Assembly (NCBI GenBank): GCA_963837365.1
Contig: CAWIMW010000001.1
Coordinates: 1,116,001 to 1,180,000, forward strand
Length of the DNA: 64,000 nucleotides
Source of the DNA: CAWBXL01 sp963837365
GTDB taxonomy: Bacteria > Acidobacteriota > Terriglobia > Terriglobales > Acidobacteriaceae
Reading direction: 5' to 3'
Below are positions 1-8,126 of the stretch, one piece after another; position 1 is the first letter of the stretch, and each line of letters opens with the position of its first letter. Below the pieces are notes generated by a model that saw only the letters and a list, made by a program, of their open reading frames with translations, had not been told where the DNA came from and did no database searches. A program made the translations under genes and the position numbers.

Positions 1-2
1 AG

Positions 3-278
3 AGTGCAGTCGGTTCAGGTTGCAGCTCCGGTAAACGCTGCCTGGCGGTCGGCCAGATCAGTCTGAAAGGTGTAGTGAAGTCTGAAACTGGAATGATTGC
101 CGTAGTGGTGAATGCCCTGGACAAGGCCTACTTCTTGCGGGAAAACGACCCGGTATTCGATGGATACGTTTTGAAGATCACCGGCGACTCCATCGTGTTC
201 AAGGAAACTGTGCAGGACAAACTGGGCAAGCCGTTCACCAAAGAAGTGACCAAAAAGATCAACACTCCGGTGGTCTAA
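3..278 (+). CDS. pilP: PilP-like type IV pilus assembly protein, C-terminal part
   Basis: This reading frame is open from the window edge to the TAA at 276-278, so the gene starts outside. The visible 91 residues contain the pattern ISLKGVVKSETGMIAVVVN followed by YFLRENDPVFDGYVLKI. That matches the beta-domain of PilP lipoproteins, which bridge the inner-membrane PilMNO complex to the PilQ secretin in the periplasm. The next gene, 94 bp downstream on the same strand, is the PilQ-type secretin, the expected pilP-pilQ order. A GTG at 75 could be mistaken for the start, but homology clearly extends upstream of it. The N-terminus and lipobox cannot be seen. Confidence 0.75.
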   Translation, partial: SAVGSGCSSGKRCLAVGQISLKGVVKSETGMIAVVVNALDKAYFLRENDPVFDGYVLKITGDSIVFKETVQDKLGKPFTKEVTKKINTPVV

Positions 279-372
279 GAGCCGGGGTTGGCAGAGAAGC
301 AAGGAAGTTTGGGCAATGAATTTAGAGGTTCAATTGCGGGACGCGCGTTGCGGGCCCGTGGGGAGAAGCGAA

Positions 373-2415
373 ATGCGAAAGCAACTGCTGGGAATATTCC
401 TACCACTGCTGGTGTTCTGCATGCTGGCAGCCGGTGAGACACAGAGCACAGGTTCGGCGGCGAAACACTCTGCGCTGCTGAAGGTGAACGTGGCACATTC
501 TACGGATGCGGTCACCCTGGAGCTCACGACCCGTGGCCAAGTTGAGCCCAAGATCAGCGAGCTGGGTTCGCCAGCGCGCCTGGTGCTCGACCTGCCCAAC
601 ACTGTCGCGGCCACAAGGGCCCCTGTCAGTGTGGACAGCGACGGCGTGAAGCAGGTGCGCATTGGCTCCAATGGCCAGGCGTCGCCGACCACGCGCGTGG
701 TGGTGGACCTTGACAAGGCTTGCCGTCACGAGCTGGTTTCCAGCAGCGGCAACAAGCTGGTGATCAAGCTCTACACCGGCCAGAGCGTGGCCCATAAGGA
801 TGCAGCTCCAGTTGCGCCTAAGCAGATGGCGGCAGCCCGTGCGGAATCCCCCTTCACGGCCAAGCCGATGACTGCGGCGCCGGAAACGAAAGCGGCCCAG
901 CCCGCTTCCGCCAACGATTTTGTTGTGGTCGAGCCGGCCTACAAGCCGGTGTCGGACAAGGTCGAACCTGCGGTCCGGGCCAGCGCGGCAGCGTCCAAGT
1001 TCGCCGACCGTCCGGCTGAAGTTCTGCCCAAGGCCAGTGCCTCGATGCAGCCACAAGCGGCCAATACGGTGCAGCCTGCGGTAAATCTGGCGGCCGAGCA
1101 GAAGTCGCAGATGCAGCAGGCGCCGGCCATGACCGGCGTCAAGTACACCGGTGAGCCGATTTCGGTGAACTTGAAGGACGTGGACCTGAAAGATTTCTTC
1201 CGCCTGATCCACGAGATCAGCGGATTGAACGTAGTCCTTGATCCCAACGTGAAGGGCTCACTCACCATCGTGCTCGATGATGTGCCGTGGGACCAGGCCC
1301 TGGACATCGTTCTGAAGAACAACGATCTTGCCCGGCAACTCGAAGGCAACGTTCTCCGTATCGCAACGGTAGAAACGCTGCGTAAAGAAGCCGAGTCAAA
1401 GCGTGCCCAGCAGGAAGCTGAAGCGCTGGCGGTGGAGAAAGTCACCATTACTCGTTTCCTCAGCTACGCCCATGCCAAAGACGTCGTCACTACGATTAAA
1501 AGTTTCATGTCACAACGCGGCGATGCCATCGCAGATGATCGCACCAACGCCGTGATCATCAACGACATTCCGGCGGTGATCCCGCATATTGACCGCCTCC
1601 TGACCCAGCTTGACCGCAAGACGCAGGAAGTGGAAATCGAAGCTCGCGTGGTGGCTGCCACCCGCAGCTTTGCCCGCGATATCGGTACTCAGTTGGGACT
1701 TGGCTGGGGGAATGGACCGACTGCCATCGGTGGCGTGCAGAATGTTGGCACGACTCCCACTACGATCGGAACGGGATTGGTTCCCAACCCCAAGTACATC
1801 ATCAGTGGTGGCGGCAGCACCACGACAGGAACACAGATTCCGTTGTTCTCAAACCTGCCAGTGACCAGCCCCACCAGCGGCATCCAGATCACGAATGCCA
1901 CCAACAACTACCGCATCGACTTCCTGCTCAGCATGGCAGAGTCACGCGGCTTGCTGAAGATTCTTTCCCGTCCGCGCGTAGTCACGCAGAACAACGTGCA
2001 GGCCTTTGTGAAACAGGGCGTGCGCGTACCGATCGTGACCCAGGCGCAGTTGGGTGGACCTCCGACCGTAACCTACGTGGATGCGTTCCTGCGGTTGACC
2101 GTCACTCCGCAGATCACCTCGGAAGGCACGATCTTCCTGAACGTGGATGTGGAGAACACGTCTCCTGACTTCTCGCGCGCCATTCAGGGCAACCCGACGT
2201 TGATCACCCAGCAGGCTACCACTCAGGTGCTGGTGACCGATGGCGGAACGGTGGTGATCGGCGGCGTGATCCAGACCCAGAACTCGGTCAATGTCACGCA
2301 GGTGCCGTTGCTCGGAAGCATTCCTTACCTGGGCAACCTGTTCAAGCACACGGCGGTTTCGACCACGAACCAGGAGCTGATTTTCTTTATCACTCCACGC
2401 ATCATTCAGACATAG
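373..2415 (+). CDS. pilQ: Type IV pilus secretin PilQ
   Basis: Outer-membrane secretin forming the channel for the type IV pilus. The 680-residue product begins MRKQLLGIFLPLLVFCML, a clear signal peptide, with GGGAG 7 bases before the ATG at 373. An in-frame ATG at 316 would put 19 charged residues before it and is less likely. Domains in order: an AMIN peptidoglycan-targeting domain (about 35-135), an Ala/Pro/Lys-rich linker (about 140-255), an STN/secretin short domain starting at VNLKDVDLKDFF, a secretin_N repeat, and the C-terminal secretin barrel with VPLLGSIPYLGNLF and ending in the typical ELIFFITPRII. It follows pilP directly and is the last gene of the pil operon, before a strong terminator. 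Confidence 0.95.
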   Translation: MRKQLLGIFLPLLVFCMLAAGETQSTGSAAKHSALLKVNVAHSTDAVTLELTTRGQVEPKISELGSPARLVLDLPNTVAATRAPVSVDSDGVKQVRIGSNGQASPTTRVVVDLDKACRHELVSSSGNKLVIKLYTGQSVAHKDAAPVAPKQMAAARAESPFTAKPMTAAPETKAAQPASANDFVVVEPAYKPVSDKVEPAVRASAAASKFADRPAEVLPKASASMQPQAANTVQPAVNLAAEQKSQMQQAPAMTGVKYTGEPISVNLKDVDLKDFFRLIHEISGLNVVLDPNVKGSLTIVLDDVPWDQALDIVLKNNDLARQLEGNVLRIATVETLRKEAESKRAQQEAEALAVEKVTITRFLSYAHAKDVVTTIKSFMSQRGDAIADDRTNAVIINDIPAVIPHIDRLLTQLDRKTQEVEIEARVVAATRSFARDIGTQLGLGWGNGPTAIGGVQNVGTTPTTIGTGLVPNPKYIISGGGSTTTGTQIPLFSNLPVTSPTSGIQITNATNNYRIDFLLSMAESRGLLKILSRPRVVTQNNVQAFVKQGVRVPIVTQAQLGGPPTVTYVDAFLRLTVTPQITSEGTIFLNVDVENTSPDFSRAIQGNPTLITQQATTQVLVTDGGTVVIGGVIQTQNSVNVTQVPLLGSIPYLGNLFKHTAVSTTNQELIFFITPRIIQT

Positions 2416-2438
2416 AAGTTTAGTGAGCAAACCCTCAA

Positions 2439-2485
2439 GCCGCCGGTATCTGGAGAACCTGCCAGGTACCGGCGGTTCTGCTTTT
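2439..2485 (+). terminator. Rho-independent terminator after pilQ
   Basis: A 14-bp stem (2440-2453 pairing with 2462-2475, one G-T wobble) closes a short loop and is followed by a T-containing tail TTCTGCTTTT. It lies 24 bases after the pilQ stop codon and ends the pil operon. Confidence 0.8.
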
Positions 2486-2492
2486 GGGGTTA

Positions 2493-2826
2493 AGCGGCAG
2501 GCCGAAGGCGTCGTACACATACGTGTCGGTCACCGTTCCTGTTGTGCCGGTCATCAAGAAGCGGACGTTGCCGTGGCCGTCGTAGCCGTAGAAGCTGATC
2601 GTCTGCGTCGTGCCAATCTTCTGGTTCTCGCTGATGCGTTGAGGCCGTAGGTGTAGGTGCGGGTGACCGCGCCGCTGACCAGTTCGTCCATCACCTGCGC
2701 GTAGCCGGTGGGATTGAGCGTATCCACCAGATACTGGGTGGTCGAGCCGCCCACCGTCTCCGCCACCCGGTTGCCGTCGCCGTCGTAGACCAGGGTCACG
2801 GCCCCGTGGCTGAGCATGTGGTTCTC
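2493..2826 (-). pseudogene. Orphan rhs core fragment (copy 1 of duplicated core)
   Basis: This 334-bp block is a near copy of 3882-4213. It encodes, on the minus strand, the RHS/YD-repeat core around AVTLVYDGDGNRVAET and the YLVDTLNPTGYAQVMDEL region. Compared with the other copy it has lost one C (TTGAGGCC against TTGCAGGCC) and has a small insertion further on (GTCATCAAGAAG against GTCAGGAAG), so the frame is broken. It lies just 3' of the candidate immunity gene. This is the known layout of displaced orphan rhs ends, left when a new core-tip-immunity cassette recombines in. It has no start of its own and is not expected to make a protein. Confidence 0.8.
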
Positions 2827-2837
2827 ACCTCTGAAAA

Positions 2838-3335
2838 TCACAGTGGGGCAGGGCAGACCAGTACACAATCATCTTGAACTGTTGTCTCAGGTGAGCCCGC
2901 CATACGTAGCTCACCGTTACGGGCAATTGCAATAGTGAAGAGAGAAATCGATCCAATACTTACGCCCACTCCCAGCGCATATGTTTTGAATGTTTCTCTG
3001 GGGACGGAAGTTCGAGCGAATTCAAGAGATTCGGTAAGCCGCCTCGAAACCTGGAACATTAGCTCGGAGACCTGCTGGGCGGTAGCAACGTTTGCAACTA
3101 ACGGTTCTCTTTGGAGTGGCTTTTCAGGATTTGGCGGCTCAATCGGATCCATTGAGGTCACGAGAGCAAGTATTGTCCCGATCTGACAGAGAATCTTTCT
3201 CGCACCCCTACTGTACGCAACAGCATCTTCAGGCGGACAAGTCTCTTTCACCAGCCGAATGGACTCAAGAAGTTGACCCATCGCTTCGAATATTATTTCA
3301 GAAATCTGCTGTGGGGCACCGGGGCCTGTCGCCAT
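2838..3335 (-). CDS. Hypothetical protein, candidate Rhs immunity protein
   Basis: A 165-residue protein without a recognised family. I chose the ATG at 3335 (GAGGAAG about 9 bases upstream) over the GTG at 3344. The product is two copies of one helical unit: QQISEIIFEAMGQLLESIRL then CQIGTI, and QQVSELMFQVSRRLTESLEF then SIGSI, joined by a Pro-rich linker. It begins 50 bp after the stop of the rhs C-terminal tip on the same strand and ends just before the orphan core fragment. That is exactly where Rhs immunity genes sit. The base composition is more AT-rich than its neighbours. Function as an immunity protein is inferred from position only. Confidence 0.5.
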   Translation of the reverse strand: MATGPGAPQQISEIIFEAMGQLLESIRLVKETCPPEDAVAYSRGARKILCQIGTILALVTSMDPIEPPNPEKPLQREPLVANVATAQQVSELMFQVSRRLTESLEFARTSVPRETFKTYALGVGVSIGSISLFTIAIARNGELRMAGSPETTVQDDCVLVCPAPL

Positions 3336-3385
3336 TCCGTTCACTTCCTCGCCAAATATTTGTCAGTATCTTGTATACCTCAAAC

Positions 3386-4330
3386 TCACTCGCAACGAGC
3401 ATCTTCCATGCATCTGTGCAGGCATGCGAAGAAGTCTCCGCTTCTGTCTCGTGGGCCATACGGAGCCATGAGGACATCTTCCGTGCATTGTTCGATACAC
3501 GCAGCTTTCGCCGCTGCGCAATCCACTGCTTGGCCCAGCCCCTGCAGTATGCTCACAGCCGCTTGCTTTTGTGCCGGATTTTCGACAATTACGATGGATG
3601 TGGCGGCCAAGATAAACACAAGAGGCGCGGTGTATTCTGCAACCTCCGCACGACCAGTTGGATCAAGCTTATTAACAGGGTCAGCGGCAACATACAGATA
3701 CTTGTGCAGCTTGGCAGGTTTCGTTCTACACGCTGTACACGCACAATCGTACGGATCCATCGCCAGGAACCGCCCAGTAGCCGGGTTGTAATACCGCGCC
3801 CGCAGGTAGTACATCCCCAGCACGCTGTCGAACTGCTCTCCGCTATAGAGGAAGTTGTTCGGCGTTGTGCCGGTCGAGGTGAGCGGCAGGCCGAAGGCGT
3901 CGTACACATAGGTGTCGGTCAGCGTGCCTGCCGTGCCGGTCAGGAAGCGGACGTTGCCGTGGCCGTCGTAGCCGTAGAAGCTGGCCGTCTGCGTGGCCCC
4001 GATCTTCTGGTTCTCGCTGATGCGTTGCAGGCCGTAGGTGTAGGTGCGGGTGACCGCGCCGCTGACCAGTTCGTCCATCACCTGCGCGTAGCCGGTGGGA
4101 TTGAGCGTATCCACCAGATACTGGGTGGTCGAGCCGCCCACCGTCTCCGCCACCCGGTTGCCGTCGCCGTCGTAAACCATGGTCACGGCCCCGTGGCTGA
4201 GCATGTGGTTCTCGAAGTCGTAGGTGTTGGCGATGCCCGCCGAGGAAATGGTGTTGCCGTTGGCGTCGGAGGTGTCGCCGCTTAGGCGGTCGTTATTGTC
4301 GTAGGAGAAGCTTCCGGTTGGGACGCCGCT
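3386..4330 (-). pseudogene. Rhs family C-terminal core plus variable tip, 5'-truncated
   Basis: The frame is open from the neighbouring promoter region with RHS homology starting near FSYDNNDRLSGDTSDANGNT. It runs through YD repeats (VYDGDGNRV, YGYDGHGNVR, VYDAFGLPL) to the conserved core end LRARYYNPATGRFLAMDP. The tip then begins at about KLHKYLYVAADPVNKLDPTG. It holds a hydrophobic helix (APLVFILAATSIVIV) and two Cys clusters, CAAAKAACIEQC and CLHRCMEDARC. There is no credible start: an internal ATG lies at 4204 and homology begins upstream of it. A full Rhs protein would be several times longer. The upstream part is missing and the fragment abuts the divergent aminopeptidase gene. The Cys-rich tip may be a membrane-active toxin, but no known fold was recognised. 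Confidence 0.75.
3882..4213 (-). repeat. Rhs core direct repeat, copy 2
   Basis: This is the intact partner of 2493-2826, in the same orientation and separated by the tip and the candidate immunity gene. Much of the sequence is identical, for example the block encoding STTQYLVDTLNPTGYAQ. Homologous recombination between the two copies would delete the tip and immunity gene, so the pair can act as a cassette-exchange site. Confidence 0.85.
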
Positions 4331-4365
4331 AAGGATCCTGAAGATTGACCTGCTAAACTTCTGCC

Positions 4366-5457
4366 GTGGATTACAAAAGGCGCCAGAAGCAACTACAAAG
4401 CGCTCTCGTTAGCGCCCGGCTGGATGCTCTACTAGTCACCCACCTTCCTAATATTCGCTATCTCAGTGGTTTTACAGGGAGCGCTGGTGCGCTCCTGGCG
4501 ACGGAGAAGCAATGCGTCTTTTTCACCGATGGCCGTTACACTGCCCAGGCCAAAGAGGAAGTAAAAGGGCCGCGAATCGTGATTGCCGCGAAGACGCCGC
4601 TGGCTTCTCTGACGGAGTGGCTTGGCTCCCAGAAAGCTGTAGCCCGAAGTCTTAAGCGAGTGGGTTTTGAGGGCGAGCACCTTTCGTTTGCCAGTCACCG
4701 TTCGCTGGCTAAGGCAATGCCCCCGGGGATCCGTCTCCGCCCCGCTCCAAACTTGGTGGAACGCATCCGCATAATAAAGGATGGCGATGAACTCGCAAGC
4801 ATCCGCGCAGCAGCCCTGTTAGGCGCCAGCCTCTTTGACCGGGCAGTGGAAGCCATACAACCCGGGGTGAAGGAAACCGAAGTGGCTGCGGAAATGGAAT
4901 ATGCCGCCTCCTGCGCTGGGGCGGAGGGGATGTCTTTCTCCACTATTGTTGCGTCCGGGCAGCGGTCGGCCTTGCCTCATGGCCGGGCGTCCAATCAGTT
5001 GATTCCGGAGGATGGGTTCGTGGTCTGCGACTTCGGTGTTATACTCGCTGGTTATTGTTCGGACATGACCCGGACGGTATACGTGGGGCGTCCCTCTGCG
5101 GAGGCACGCAGCGCATACCACGCGGTCAGGGAAGCGCAGCAGGCCGCACTAGATGTTGTGCGTCCCGGGCAGAAGCTTGGCGAAGTTGACGGGGCAGCAC
5201 GTAAAGTACTGCAAAAACATAAGTTAGGTAAGTATTTCACGCATTCAACCGGACACGGTGTTGGTCTGGAGATCCACGAAGCACCCCGGATTGCAGCAGG
5301 TCAGCTCGACGAATTACGGCCTGGCATGGTCATTACTATCGAGCCGGGAGTTTATCTGCCGGGCAAATGGGGAATACGGATCGAGGACATGGCCGTAGTC
5401 ACAGACAAAGGGTGTGAAGTATTGACCCCGACGACTAAGGAACTGATCGTCTGTTAA
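4366..5457 (+). CDS. M24 family Xaa-Pro aminopeptidase
   Basis: Cytoplasmic metallo-aminopeptidase that removes N-terminal residues preceding proline. The 363 residues hold an N-terminal creatinase-like domain (LLVTHLPNIRYLSGFTGSAG) and a C-terminal pita-bread catalytic domain. The two-metal site is complete: Asp in CDFGVILAG, Asp in CSDMTRTV, His in STGHGVGLEIHE, Glu in TIEPGVYLPG and Glu in IRIEDMAVV. The length fits the short PepQ/YpdF-like group rather than long E. coli PepP. Translation starts at a GTG. The gene is 47 bp upstream of accB, and an M24 peptidase before accB-accC is a common bacterial order (often with efp between, absent here). Confidence 0.9.
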   Translation: MDYKRRQKQLQSALVSARLDALLVTHLPNIRYLSGFTGSAGALLATEKQCVFFTDGRYTAQAKEEVKGPRIVIAAKTPLASLTEWLGSQKAVARSLKRVGFEGEHLSFASHRSLAKAMPPGIRLRPAPNLVERIRIIKDGDELASIRAAALLGASLFDRAVEAIQPGVKETEVAAEMEYAASCAGAEGMSFSTIVASGQRSALPHGRASNQLIPEDGFVVCDFGVILAGYCSDMTRTVYVGRPSAEARSAYHAVREAQQAALDVVRPGQKLGEVDGAARKVLQKHKLGKYFTHSTGHGVGLEIHEAPRIAAGQLDELRPGMVITIEPGVYLPGKWGIRIEDMAVVTDKGCEVLTPTTKELIVC

Positions 5458-5504
5458 GAGCGGGTTGAACCCGCGATTTCTCTGGAAACACCCCTTCATA
5501 AACG

Positions 5505-5999
5505 ATGAATCAGAAAGAGCTGAAGGAACTCATAGAGTTCTTAATTGAAAAGGATATCGCCGAGTTTGAGCTGGAACGCGGCGATGTCAAAGTAAAGGTC
5601 AGGCGTGGGGCCGGGCCTTCGGCGCCGGACCAGAGGTATTTTGCCGTACATGCCGCTCCCCCACCGACACCGGAGTTAGGTGTCTCTCCTGCGGTTCCGG
5701 CAGCTCCACCTCCAGGCCAACCAACCACAGCGACGGAACCGGCCCCGGAAGAAGGGCTGCACATGGTGCGGTCTCCCATTGTGGGGACTTTTTATGAGTC
5801 GCCGTCTCCAGGGTCGCCTCCGTTTTTGAAGGTCGGTGACATGGTCGAGGTTGGACAAGTGCTGTGCATCGTGGAAGCCATGAAGTTGATGAATGAAATT
5901 GAAGCGGACGCGGCCGGAGAACTGGTGAAAAAGCTGGTAAACAACGGCCAGCCCATTGAGTACGGGCAGGAACTGTTCGCCATTCGGCCCAAGAAGTGA
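5505..5999 (+). CDS. accB: Biotin carboxyl carrier protein of acetyl-CoA carboxylase
   Basis: BCCP subunit carrying covalent biotin for acetyl-CoA carboxylase, the first committed step of fatty-acid synthesis. It has 164 residues: an N-terminal helical region (LKELIEFLIEKDIAEFELE), a Pro/Ala-rich swinging linker (about 45-85), and a C-terminal biotinyl domain with the motif VEAMKLMNEIEA, whose Lys is the biotinylation site. The upstream part of the domain, VRSPIVGTFYESPSPGSPPF, contains the thumb typical of AccB. It lies 57 bp before accC, in a shared operon. Confidence 0.97.
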   Translation: MNQKELKELIEFLIEKDIAEFELERGDVKVKVRRGAGPSAPDQRYFAVHAAPPPTPELGVSPAVPAAPPPGQPTTATEPAPEEGLHMVRSPIVGTFYESPSPGSPPFLKVGDMVEVGQVLCIVEAMKLMNEIEADAAGELVKKLVNNGQPIEYGQELFAIRPKK

Positions 6000-6056
6000 A
6001 CAACGCAGGTTGAACCAGGCGCGCTGGCCGCGCCTTTTCGTGTTTTTGCCACTCGC

Positions 6057-7427
6057 ATGTTCAAGAAGATCCTCATAGCTAACCGCGGTGAGATTGCCCT
6101 GCGGGTGATCTGCGCCTGCAAAGAGCTGGGCATAAAGACGGTCGCCATTTACAGTGAGGCCGACCGCAACTCTTTGCATGTGAAGTTTGCGGATGAGGCC
6201 ATTTGTATTGGGCCTCCGCAGCTGGGGCAGAGTTATCTCAATATTCCTGCGGTGATCAGCGCGGCTGAAATCGCCAATGTGGATGCGGTGCATCCTGGAT
6301 ATGGGTTGCTGGCCGAGAACGCCAATTTTGCCGAGGTGTGTGAGACCTGCAACATCACTTTTATTGGGCCTCCCCCGGCGATTACCCGGATGATGGGTGA
6401 AAAAGAAAAGGCCCGCGCCGCCATGAAGAAACATGGCGTGCCGATTTTGCCGGGATCGGACGGGATTGTTGCCAACGAGGGCGAAGCCATTGAGTGGGCC
6501 CGGCAGGTTGGATTTCCGGTCATCGTGAAGGCTTCGGCTGGCGGCGGCGGGCGCGGGATGCGCATTGTGCGCAGCGAGCAGGAGCTCCCTGGATTGTTCA
6601 AGGCGGCCCAATCGGAAGCGGCTGCGGCTTTCGGCAATGGTGATCTTTACATGGAAAAGTTCATCGAGAAGCCGCGGCACATTGAGTTTCAGGTCCTGGC
6701 GGACCAATACGGCAATGTGGTGAGTCTCGGAGAGCGTGAATGCTCCATTCAGCGGCGTCATCAAAAGTTGCTGGAGGAGTCGCCTTCAACTCAGGTATCG
6801 CCGGAACTGCGGGAACAGATCGGCGGGACTCTTTCCAAGACACTGTCTGAGATTGGTTACGTGAACGCCGGGACGATTGAATTCCTAATGGATGAGGACC
6901 GGCGTCTCTACTTCATCGAGATGAACACCCGGATTCAGGTAGAGCATCCGGTTACGGAGATGGTGACCGACGTGGACCTGGTGAAGAGCCAGATTCTGCT
7001 GGCGGCGGGCCAGCGGATGAGCGAAGTGCTGATGGGACCGATTGTGCACCGTGGTCATGCCATCGAATGCCGGATTAACGCGGAGCATCCGGAGAAATTT
7101 ACCCCGTCGGCGGGGAAGATTACGGTGTTTAATCCTCCAGGCGGAACTGGAGTGCGGATTGATACTGCGGCGTATGCCGAGGGGGTGATTCCTCCTTATT
7201 ACGATTCGCTGATCGCCAAGTTGATCGTGCGCGGGAAGGACCGGCATGAGGCCATTTCCCGGATGAGCCGGGCTTTGGAGATGTTCGTCGTCGAAGGCAT
7301 TTTTACTACCATTCCCTTGCACCGGAAGATCCTGGCCGATCCGGATTTTCGCGAGGGGAAGCTGGATACTACTTTCATAGAACGGTTCCTCGCCAAGAAC
7401 GGCAAAACCACTTCTGCGACACACTGA
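6057..7427 (+). CDS. accC: Biotin carboxylase subunit of acetyl-CoA carboxylase
   Basis: ATP-grasp enzyme that carboxylates the biotin on AccB using bicarbonate and ATP. The 456 residues match the usual length of about 450. Visible motifs: start MFKKILIANRGEIALRV, glycine-rich ATP loop KASAGGGGRGMRIV, catalytic segment EMNTRIQVEHPVTEMV with the conserved Arg and Glu, and the C-terminal domain IECRINAEHP. It follows accB on the same strand and is followed within 15 bp by thiE, so the three may be cotranscribed. Confidence 0.98.
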   Translation: MFKKILIANRGEIALRVICACKELGIKTVAIYSEADRNSLHVKFADEAICIGPPQLGQSYLNIPAVISAAEIANVDAVHPGYGLLAENANFAEVCETCNITFIGPPPAITRMMGEKEKARAAMKKHGVPILPGSDGIVANEGEAIEWARQVGFPVIVKASAGGGGRGMRIVRSEQELPGLFKAAQSEAAAAFGNGDLYMEKFIEKPRHIEFQVLADQYGNVVSLGERECSIQRRHQKLLEESPSTQVSPELREQIGGTLSKTLSEIGYVNAGTIEFLMDEDRRLYFIEMNTRIQVEHPVTEMVTDVDLVKSQILLAAGQRMSEVLMGPIVHRGHAIECRINAEHPEKFTPSAGKITVFNPPGGTGVRIDTAAYAEGVIPPYYDSLIAKLIVRGKDRHEAISRMSRALEMFVVEGIFTTIPLHRKILADPDFREGKLDTTFIERFLAKNGKTTSATH

Positions 7428-7442
7428 GTACTCACGGATCTT

Positions 7443-8063
7443 ATGTTCCACGCCTCTCCGCTTTTCTTACCGCGACTGTATGCCATTGCAGACCGGTCGT
7501 TGTTTGTCGAAGCCAGCGCGTTCTTTGAGTTTGTAGACGAGTTGGTGGGCGGAGGCGTTACCCTTCTGCAATACCGCAACAAGGCTGGCAGCCCAAGGCA
7601 GGTGTTGGATCAGGCTTATGAGCTGAAACGCCGGGTGGGGAATTCCGTCAAACTGATTATGAATGACCGGGCTGACTTGTGTGTGGCGGCTGGGTTCGAT
7701 GGGGTGCATGTGGGGCAGGAGGATTTGTCCCCGGATGGTGCTCGCCGTGTCATTGGTGCGGATCGCTTGCTGGGAGTTTCGACCCATAATCCCGAACAAC
7801 TGAAAGCTGCGGACAAAACTTCGGCTGACTATCTGGCCATCGGCCCGGTGTTTGCTACATCCAGCAAGGCGGATCCCGATCCTTTAGTCGGGCTTGATGG
7901 GGTGCGCGCAGCACGAGTTTTGACTCGTAAACCATTAGTGGCAATAGGGGGAATCACCCGCGAAAATTGCTTATCGGTGATCGAAGCCGGGGCGGATTCG
8001 GTGGCTGTGATCGCCGGTCTGATGCGCGATCCCCGCAACTCGGCACGAGACTTTTTGCGCTAG
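7443..8063 (+). CDS. thiE: Thiamine phosphate synthase
   Basis: Joins HMP pyrophosphate and thiazole phosphate to give thiamine monophosphate. The 206-residue TIM barrel shows LLQYRNKAGS, a mid-barrel segment MNDRADLCVAAGFDGVHVGQEDL, the phosphate loop AIGPVFATSSK and the C-terminal VAIGGI. Length is normal. The ATG lies 15 bp after accC, suggesting readthrough transcription. I saw no TPP riboswitch upstream, as the gap is too short. Confidence 0.95.
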   Translation: MFHASPLFLPRLYAIADRSLFVEASAFFEFVDELVGGGVTLLQYRNKAGSPRQVLDQAYELKRRVGNSVKLIMNDRADLCVAAGFDGVHVGQEDLSPDGARRVIGADRLLGVSTHNPEQLKAADKTSADYLAIGPVFATSSKADPDPLVGLDGVRAARVLTRKPLVAIGGITRENCLSVIEAGADSVAVIAGLMRDPRNSARDFLR

Positions 8064-8126
8064 TTAAGTTAAAGTCTTGAGATTCATTTGTCAGGTAGCT
8101 GCTGACCTACGTTTGACCGGAAAACT

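Noticed and set aside
400..1212. 270-residue minus-strand frame inside pilQ
   Set aside because: Arg/His/Leu-rich shadow of the GC-rich pilQ gene, with no domain and no RBS.
3092..4285. 397-residue plus-strand frame
   Set aside because: Antisense to the rhs fragment; the repeat-derived VVAVVAVEA-type composition shows it is a shadow.
5676..6764. 362-residue minus-strand frame over accB-accC
   Set aside because: Antisense to two clearly identified genes and without any recognisable motif.
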